From positions 1 through 6,503 of the forward strand of contig JAHFIO010000050.1 of the NCBI GenBank assembly GCA_023246325.1: a stretch of DNA of 6,503 bases, given 5' to 3'. The translations under genes and the position numbers were made by a program. The notes beneath the pieces were generated by a model. The model had not been told where the DNA came from, made no database searches, and worked only from the letters and a program-made list of their open reading frames with translations. This DNA is from Candidatus Uhrbacteria bacterium (lineage in GTDB: Bacteria > Patescibacteriota > Patescibacteriia > 2-12-FULL-60-25). Positions 3,901-6,503 of this stretch are shown here, piece after piece; the stretch's first letter is position 1; the number at the start of each line of letters is the position of its first letter.

Positions 3901-6503
3901 ACATATGGGTATTGCTTTCGTTTCAAAACACGCATGAGTACAACTCCAACACAAATTGGCAGCGTGGGTGTTTTTCCAAATCCATTTAGAATGAAAAATG
4001 TTGGTGATACAACTGGGTATGAAGCAGTACCACTTGCTTCAGATGATGCGTGTATAGTTTTGAATTGTAATAATTTTGGTTGGAATTGGTATACGGGGTC
4101 TGATCCTTCTGCGCAAGATGGTCGCGCGTCTATTACGAATAATAAACAAGATAGTAAAATATTATGTCGTCAACAAGGTACAGGTTTACAAGAAACCGTT
4201 ACAGTTCCTGTTGATGTAAATGCGAAAGTTGTTCAGACTATACCTATTCTTGGCACAGCGCAGTTATATGTAAATTTTGTTCCGCCACATGTTGAAGATT
4301 TTGGTCCAAATTGTGATGAAGCATGTTCGAATGCACTTATTTGGGCGCGATTTAGTTCGGCGATGAGTCAAAAAACAACAACGGATTTAAATAATATACT
4401 TATTCAAAAATGTAAAAATGAAACGTGTGATGAAACGGAATTAAGCGCACCGATTGCGTTGAAAAAAGCTATTCTTTCTCAGGCGCCAGGGAATGCGGGC
4501 GGAGATATACGTGAAAGATTTTTGGGTATAACGCCTATGGCGAATTTAGACAGCAATGCATTTTATAGAGTTTTATTAAAAGGTGGAGCCGCAGTTCCAA
4601 CGGGAATGACAGGTGTAAACGGAATTCCATTATCTGAATTAAATAATCCACAAGGATTTACATGGAAGTTTAGAATTAAAAAAGATTTAAATTCATTTTG
4701 TATTCCTACACGTGTAGATGTAACGCCTTTAGAAAAAATAGAATATCAAATATACGCAAGTCAATTATTTATGATGTCGCCATATGGCCCTGCAGATTCT
4801 TGTTCAGCAGGAGGCCAAATGCTTGTGACTTCCGGTGATACATCGTGGGCTACAAGTAAACCAGAAGTTGCTGCATTATTTGCAAGTGGGAAATTAGATA
4901 CGGGCGCAAAATTGCCGGCAGGATGTACAAATAATTGTTTAGCTTCAGGATCGGTTGGTCGATATGGATTAACGGCAGTGTGTGGGAATGGGGTTGTTGA
5001 AACAACGGATGCATCGTATTGCAAGGTTCGCTCAGGTACAACAAAAACAACTCCTCGCGGGACTGCGTGTAGTATATTATCTGCATCTGCTAATGCGGGC
5101 GAACAATGTGAACCAAGTAAAGATGGTCTTGATATTTGTGATACACAGACTTGTTTATTTTTACCAGTAAAATCAGTTTCAACTGGAGGCACATGCGGGA
5201 ATGGAAAGATTGATGTAGGTGTTGGAGAACAATGTGATTTTGGGACATTCTGTCATTATGCGCCAGATATAAAAGATTCCGCTAAAACCGTTGCTGAAGG
5301 CACGCCATGTTCAACTGCATGTACGACGGCTGGTGGGACATGTCAACCGATGCCATATCGTGGTTGTTCAAGTACTTGTTTACATTTGGGATCAGGTGCG
5401 GGGAAGTCTACATGCGGAAATGGAGATGCACTTGGTGATGGAAAAGATTGTGATGACTCTAATCGCACGGATGGTGATGGATGTAGTTCGATTTGTTTAC
5501 ACGAAGGTTCTCATCCTGCTGTGGAAGTATTTTCTACATGTGGAAATGGAAAACTAGAACCTGGAGAAACATGCGAAAGCTTGACAGCGGGTGGACCGAT
5601 ACCTGCAGGATGCGATCCATTGAAATGTGTTCATCTAGGAAATATTGCATGTAATAAACCATCGGATTTAGGCTGTTGTGGAAATGGTATAGTAGAAAGT
5701 GGAGAATCTTGCGATGATGGAAATACAGATTCAAAAGATGGATGCAGCAGATCTTGTTTAATGGAAGGATCAAGCTCGGCCTATACCGATATACATGGGC
5801 AGGATGCATTTGCGCCTAAACCAAGTTTTTGTTCAGATTCTGTTATAGGTGTGGGTGAAGAATGTGATGCGGCGATGTCATCCGATATATTGAGTGGTGC
5901 GATGGGAATTGATTATGTCAAATTATATGCGAATGCAAAGCTCGTAAGTGCGAATATTAATTTACTTCGTATTGAAAGCGCGGCCGCACAAAAGAAAGTT
6001 TTAGGCGGCGTATTAAAAGGAGATGGAGATATTGATCCAATTCAATTAGCTTATATTGAAGGGAATACAGCTATTATTCAAAAATATATTGGAACTCCAA
6101 CACGACCAGTTGATGCAAATAATAGAATGTCGTCGGATATCAATGCGACTTATGCAACAAAGTCTGGAAAAGGAGTATATGGATTACAATGTGGTATGCA
6201 CGATGAAAGCCAATGTCCAAAAGACATGGGGCTAGATGATTCAGGTTGTTGTAGTGAAAGACCGATCGCTATTAGTCGGTACCCAACCGGCACGGATATT
6301 TGTCGTAATGTTCTTGTAAACGTAACGTTTAATATAGGAATGAATGCAGATTCAGTTACGAATAATTTTGAATTATTAAGTGCGGCACCTATGATGGGCT
6401 GTCCATCAGGCACACAAGAAGTTTTAATAGCGAAAGAATATTCTACAAATATTGTAGGAAAATTGAAATATGCATGGGATTCATTTGTTCAATGGATAAC
6501 AAC
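880..6503 (+). CDS. Giant pilin-anchored surface protein with Big_5, TIG, BIG2 and CGNG disulfide-repeat ectodomain (3' partial)
   Basis: The reading frame is open from ATG 880 through the right edge: 1874 complete residues, roughly 190-200 kDa, with the end missing. The start is set by a signal peptide beginning MKRRIIHLLL and by the preceding stop 3 bases upstream; no Shine-Dalgarno is visible. Domain order (residues): signal peptide 1-29; VirB2/TrbC-like two-helix unit 57-123; Gly linker 128-150; Big_5-like 153-264; Big_7-like Ig 268-369; Cys knot 374-426; TIG domains 428-534, 540-618, 624-727 and 730-812; Cys/Pro spacer 813-887; Big_5-like 888-1018; BIG2-like 1020-1125; Big_5-like 1137-1267; BIG2-like 1268-1366; CGNG repeats 1368-1662; Cys-free, probably helical 1671-1765; CC knot 1771-1791; start of a Big_5-like domain from 1795. 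I count about 76 Cys, 30 of them in the CGNG region. The basic loop between the two helices predicts cytoplasmic placement and an external C-terminal ectodomain. No catalytic motif was found. A cell-surface or filament-tip adhesive/structural role is inferred. Domain boundaries are by eye, so edges may move by 10-20 residues. Confidence 0.93.
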   Translation, partial: MKRRIIHLLLSLYIVCVGAFGFIVPVASAQSSVASGLNGIGSTIKLSNSDPRLIAGKIINVALGFIGVVLVCIILYAGFLYMTAGGETEKTSKAKKMILGAIIGLAIILSAWAITTFIINSLLQATTGEGGGVGGGGGGGSGGGLGGGGSSTFRVDSIVPSGNTAIRNVEVAIVFTKFVDSTTAAGILVQEKIAGTNVAGTITVNGQTVTFTPIDACPSPNADRKCLKADTDYIVRVGTTVKSTAGTPISCLKAGSCQGEFKTGSLVDTQAPVVKLTFPTDGMSVPQNFVQDVLAGITDDAGVKLAQFFDGSTDIGTDAVPAGMPAPLTYNARIGWITTGVPLGTHTLSTIAKDVDTNSTRSNSVSVVIRPDHCFNKKMDDTVGETGIDCGGNVASPEYCGACLGGSCVKNSDCQSGVCQNNICVAKPLIIGVTPIDGRPGIFMTLQGVNFGDAVGTVKFLGNPTIATDDKIAIAPLVCTSDGVSTWKDWRVVVAVPDGAVAGPIEIKNVSSTLTDRTDDDNGPKFPDFTPNTNAYPGICGIKPVSDIVGNTIEVVGASFGSAAAKVLFGSESVITNFSSWSDASIKFSVPVVDNGPYDVAVLVGTSSQSNVMGFTVLEKSLLQPPVLDDISPVQGPQQQYITLYGKNFGYDIGTIVFADALGGVEAVGDTAFPAECGNSFWTNTNVTVKVPSVFKNNTATMPGTYRVKLIRRDAAETNVKDFKIITGTPTPGICAIQPTLGPADTAVTLYGESFGISKPSVTFSKNALALVTDFQNKRVDAKVPTNAITGRVKLTTSAALDSNTVGFQVYNCNIDPSICGPVKDFKCCTSGQCVKATASCNALGQTSEYGWNMSTGLIPVSPRVIEECNPNAPKPPGAPTPSPSPWISRTGGDSAPIDSVVTIRFDRPLGDKSMKGPPSSVKPSAFTLDACIGTGSDPCSTLEPVSFNMYFRSENNNQDVVTLEPIMKLKPSTVYSVSVSSEIKADGPGGGTMDILKRCGVGKSGQTYGYCFRFKTRMSTTPTQIGSVGVFPNPFRMKNVGDTTGYEAVPLASDDACIVLNCNNFGWNWYTGSDPSAQDGRASITNNKQDSKILCRQQGTGLQETVTVPVDVNAKVVQTIPILGTAQLYVNFVPPHVEDFGPNCDEACSNALIWARFSSAMSQKTTTDLNNILIQKCKNETCDETELSAPIALKKAILSQAPGNAGGDIRERFLGITPMANLDSNAFYRVLLKGGAAVPTGMTGVNGIPLSELNNPQGFTWKFRIKKDLNSFCIPTRVDVTPLEKIEYQIYASQLFMMSPYGPADSCSAGGQMLVTSGDTSWATSKPEVAALFASGKLDTGAKLPAGCTNNCLASGSVGRYGLTAVCGNGVVETTDASYCKVRSGTTKTTPRGTACSILSASANAGEQCEPSKDGLDICDTQTCLFLPVKSVSTGGTCGNGKIDVGVGEQCDFGTFCHYAPDIKDSAKTVAEGTPCSTACTTAGGTCQPMPYRGCSSTCLHLGSGAGKSTCGNGDALGDGKDCDDSNRTDGDGCSSICLHEGSHPAVEVFSTCGNGKLEPGETCESLTAGGPIPAGCDPLKCVHLGNIACNKPSDLGCCGNGIVESGESCDDGNTDSKDGCSRSCLMEGSSSAYTDIHGQDAFAPKPSFCSDSVIGVGEECDAAMSSDILSGAMGIDYVKLYANAKLVSANINLLRIESAAAQKKVLGGVLKGDGDIDPIQLAYIEGNTAIIQKYIGTPTRPVDANNRMSSDINATYATKSGKGVYGLQCGMHDESQCPKDMGLDDSGCCSERPIAISRYPTGTDICRNVLVNVTFNIGMNADSVTNNFELLSAAPMMGCPSGTQEVLIAKEYSTNIVGKLKYAWDSFVQWIT
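1048..1248 (+). other. VirB2/TrbC-like (T4SS pilin-type) two-helix membrane unit
   Basis: Residues 57-82 (core ALGFIGVVLVCIILYAGFLY) and 97-123 (core ILGAIIGLAIILSAWAITTF) are two hydrophobic helices. They are joined by a short polar loop, MTAGGETEKTSKAKK, carrying four lysines. The pattern helix, YxGFLYMTxGG, KxxKAKK, G-rich helix is what I recall for the T4SS_pilin family common in Candidate Phyla Radiation genomes. Cleaved signal peptide, outside N-terminus, basic cytoplasmic hairpin and outside C-terminus match VirB2 topology. It may act only as a membrane anchor here instead of a polymerising pilin subunit. Confidence 0.75.
1261..1329 (+). other. Glycine-rich flexible linker (G-rich coding strand)
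   Basis: Residues 128-150 are nearly all Gly, with single Glu, Val, Ser and Leu interruptions. The stretch joins the second membrane helix to the first folded ectodomain module and probably serves as a flexible stalk. The coding strand here is a dense run of GG and GGG tracts, including five consecutive G at 1285-1289. Confidence 0.9.
1336..1671 (+). other. Big_5-like bacterial Ig domain (first)
   Basis: Residues 153-264 open with FRVDSIVPSGNTAIRNVEVA and IVFTKFVDSTTAAGI, continue through VTFTPIDAC and LKADTDYIVRV, and close with GEFKTG. This is the usual Big_5 progression: 'P-x-x-G', a 'V-x-F-x-x-x-D' strand, 'L-x-x-x-T-x-Y' and a final 'F-x-T'. Two Cys pairs lie in loops and may form disulfides. 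Confidence 0.7.
1681..1986 (+). other. Big_7-like bacterial Ig domain
   Basis: Residues 268-369 read DTQAPVVKLTFPTDGMSVP, then ITDDAGVKLAQFFDGSTDIG and PLGTHTLSTIAKDVDTNS. This matches the recurring 'P-V-x-x-x-x-P-x-x-G', 'D-D-x-G-V-x-x-x-x-F' and 'G-x-H-T-L-x-x-x-A-x-D' pattern of Big_7-type Ig folds. It is followed directly by a cysteine knot. Confidence 0.75.
1999..2157 (+). other. Cysteine-rich knot between Ig-like and TIG domains
   Basis: Residues 374-426 hold eight Cys with the motifs ETGIDCGG, CGACLGGSC and NSDCQSGVCQNNICV. The form 'G-x-E-T-G-x-D-C-G-G ... C-x-x-D-x-x-C-x-S-G-x-C' occurs in many secreted bacterial proteins with myxobacterial-type disulfide modules. It probably acts as a small disulfide-stabilised spacer. 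Confidence 0.75.
2161..3315 (+). repeat. Array of four IPT/TIG domains
   Basis: Four consecutive units each start with an 'I-x-P-x-x-G' strand and then 'I/V-T-L-x-G-x-x-F-G'. They are residues 428-534 (VTPIDGRPGIFMTLQGVNFG), 540-618 (IKPVSDIVGNTIEVVGASFG), 624-727 (ISPVQGPQQQYITLYGKNFG) and 730-812 (IQPTLGPADTAVTLYGESFG). Each continues with a 'x-V-x-F' strand, and units 1, 3 and 4 show a later V-P turn. Units 1 and 3 are longer, with inserts containing Cys and Trp. TIG domains are Ig-fold modules in surface and adhesive proteins. The copies are well diverged, so this is old duplication and not a recent DNA repeat. Confidence 0.85.
3316..3540 (+). other. Cys-rich and Pro-rich spacer
   Basis: Residues 813-887 carry a Cys cluster (CNIDPSICG, FKCCTSGQCV, ASCNALG), then a short Gly/Trp segment, then a proline linker (NAPKPPGAPTPSPSP). 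It separates the TIG array from the next Big_5-like module and is probably a rigid extended hinge. The CC motif before a Big_5-like domain recurs near the right end of the window. Confidence 0.65.
3541..3933 (+). other. Big_5-like Ig domain (second)
   Basis: Residues 888-1018 contain APIDSVVTIRFDRPLGDKSM, VVTLEPIMKLKPSTVYSVSV and the closing YCFRFKTR. These correspond to the 'V-T-I-x-F-D-x-x-M', 'L-x-P-x-T-x-Y-x-V' and 'F-x-T' landmarks of Big_5. Two Cys pairs lie in the inserted loops. Confidence 0.7.
3937..4254 (+). other. BIG2-like module (first, weak)
   Basis: Residues 1020-1125 begin with an 'IGSVGVFPNPF' strand followed by YEAVPLASDDAC, NNFGWNWYTGSDPS and GRASITNNKQ, then CRQQGTGLQETVTVPVDV. 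The 'V-x-V-x-P' opening, Trp-containing middle and short Ala/Ile strand resemble BIG2 Ig-like domains, with a Cys-containing insert. The assignment rests partly on the clearer second copy at 4681-4977. Confidence 0.5.
4288..4680 (+). other. Big_5-like Ig domain (third)
   Basis: Residues 1137-1267 contain HVEDFGPNCDEACSNALIWA, then RFSSAMSQKTTTDLNNILI, then LDSNAFYRVLL and the final TWKFRIK. The strand order and the 'F-x-x-x-M' element fit Big_5. Cys pairs replace the usual 'P-x-x-G' turn. Confidence 0.65.
4681..4977 (+). other. BIG2-like module (second)
   Basis: Residues 1268-1366 read RVDVTPLEKIEYQIYASQLF, ADSCSAGGQML and then TSWATSKPEVAALFASGKLD. The 'W-x-S/T-S-x-P-x-V-A-x-x-x-x-x-G' signature is characteristic of BIG2. 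It lies immediately before the first CGNG repeat. Confidence 0.65.
4981..5865 (+). repeat. CGNG cysteine repeats (DUF4215 / Myxococcus disulfide-repeat type), five plus one degenerate
   Basis: CGNG starts at residues 1368, 1439, 1512, 1554 and 1600 (bases 4981, 5194, 5413, 5539 and 5677). A degenerate copy begins at Cys1651 (CSDSVIGVGEEC). The standard pattern is 'C-G-N-G-x-x-E-x-G-E-x-C-D-D-G-N-x-x-x-x-D-G-C-S-x-x-C'. The fifth copy is nearly canonical (GIVESGESCDDGN, KDGCSRSC) and the third keeps CDDSNRTDGDGCSSIC. Copies 1 and 2 are expanded to about 70 residues by inserts. Copies 2 to 4 end CLHLG, CLHEG and CVHLG. About 30 Cys in this block imply export to an oxidising environment. The Asp/Asn-rich turns could bind calcium, but that is inference. 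Confidence 0.88.
5889..6174 (+). other. Cysteine-free, probably helical insert of unknown family
   Basis: Residues about 1671-1765 contain no Cys and are rich in Ala, Leu, Ile and Lys (KLYANAKLVSANINLLRIES, AAAQKKVLGGVLKGDGD, IQLAYIEGNTAIIQKYIG). The first two-thirds look helical and amphipathic, unlike the beta-rich modules on both sides. The end (DINATYATKSGKGVYGLQCG) returns to strand-like composition and may be the last strands of another BIG2-like fold. I do not recognise the family. Confidence 0.5.
6189..6503 (+). other. CC knot and start of a fourth Big_5-like domain (cut by window edge)
   Basis: Residues 1771-1791 form a compact Cys cluster (CGMHDESQC, then SGCCSERP). From residue 1795 a Big_5-like start follows: PIAISRYPTGTDICRNVLVN, then VTFNIGMNADSVTNNFELLS. 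After that come a Cys (MMGCPSGTQEV) and an amphipathic stretch ending AWDSFVQWIT at the edge. The domain is incomplete, so the protein continues beyond 6503. Confidence 0.65.

Noticed and set aside
3970..3990. FPNPF motif as a type IX secretion C-terminal sorting signal
   Set aside because: The motif is internal, is followed by more than 800 residues, and fits the first strand of a BIG2-like module. Nothing else suggests type IX secretion.
4982..5557. Plus-strand frames at 4982-5170 and 5291-5557
   Set aside because: They are frame-shifted readings of the CGNG repeat region, full of Val/His/Met with no domain logic, while the main frame is uninterrupted.
6273..6287. Small hairpin GTCGGT/ACCGGC as a terminator
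   Set aside because: The stem is about six pairs including a wobble, it has no T-run after it and it lies inside the open reading frame.

Overview
The window is almost entirely coding on the + strand. It holds parts of two large secreted or surface proteins in the same frame, separated by only 3 bases. The first enters from the left edge and stops with TAG at 874-876. The second starts with ATG at 880 and stays open, by hand translation of every codon, to the right edge at 6503 (1874 complete codons, no stop). No RNA gene, transposase, CRISPR array, terminator or independent minus-strand gene could be supported.

The second protein has a distinctive layout: a Sec signal peptide; a two-helix membrane unit resembling the VirB2/TrbC-type type IV secretion pilin; a glycine linker; then a very long, cysteine-rich ectodomain. 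The ectodomain runs, in order: Big_5-like domain, Big_7-like Ig domain, a Cys-rich knot, four IPT/TIG domains, a Cys/Pro-rich spacer, Big_5-like, BIG2-like, Big_5-like, BIG2-like, five CGNG (DUF4215 / Myxococcus-type) disulfide repeats plus a degenerate sixth, a Cys-free probably helical stretch, a Cys-Cys knot and the start of another Big_5-like domain. The first protein is the C-terminal end of what looks like a relative: two Big_5-like modules and a cysteine-rich tail.

Organism: A/T-ending codons, standard-code reading (no in-frame TGA), no recognisable Shine-Dalgarno before the second gene, and above all a pilin-like double helix joined to giant Big_5/TIG/CGNG ectodomains suggest a Candidate Phyla Radiation (Patescibacteria) genome, for example a Magasanikbacteria- or Uhrbacteria-like lineage. 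This is inference from architecture, not from a phylogenetic marker. The two genes are probably co-transcribed and likely make cell-surface adhesive or filament proteins; their ligand cannot be read from sequence.
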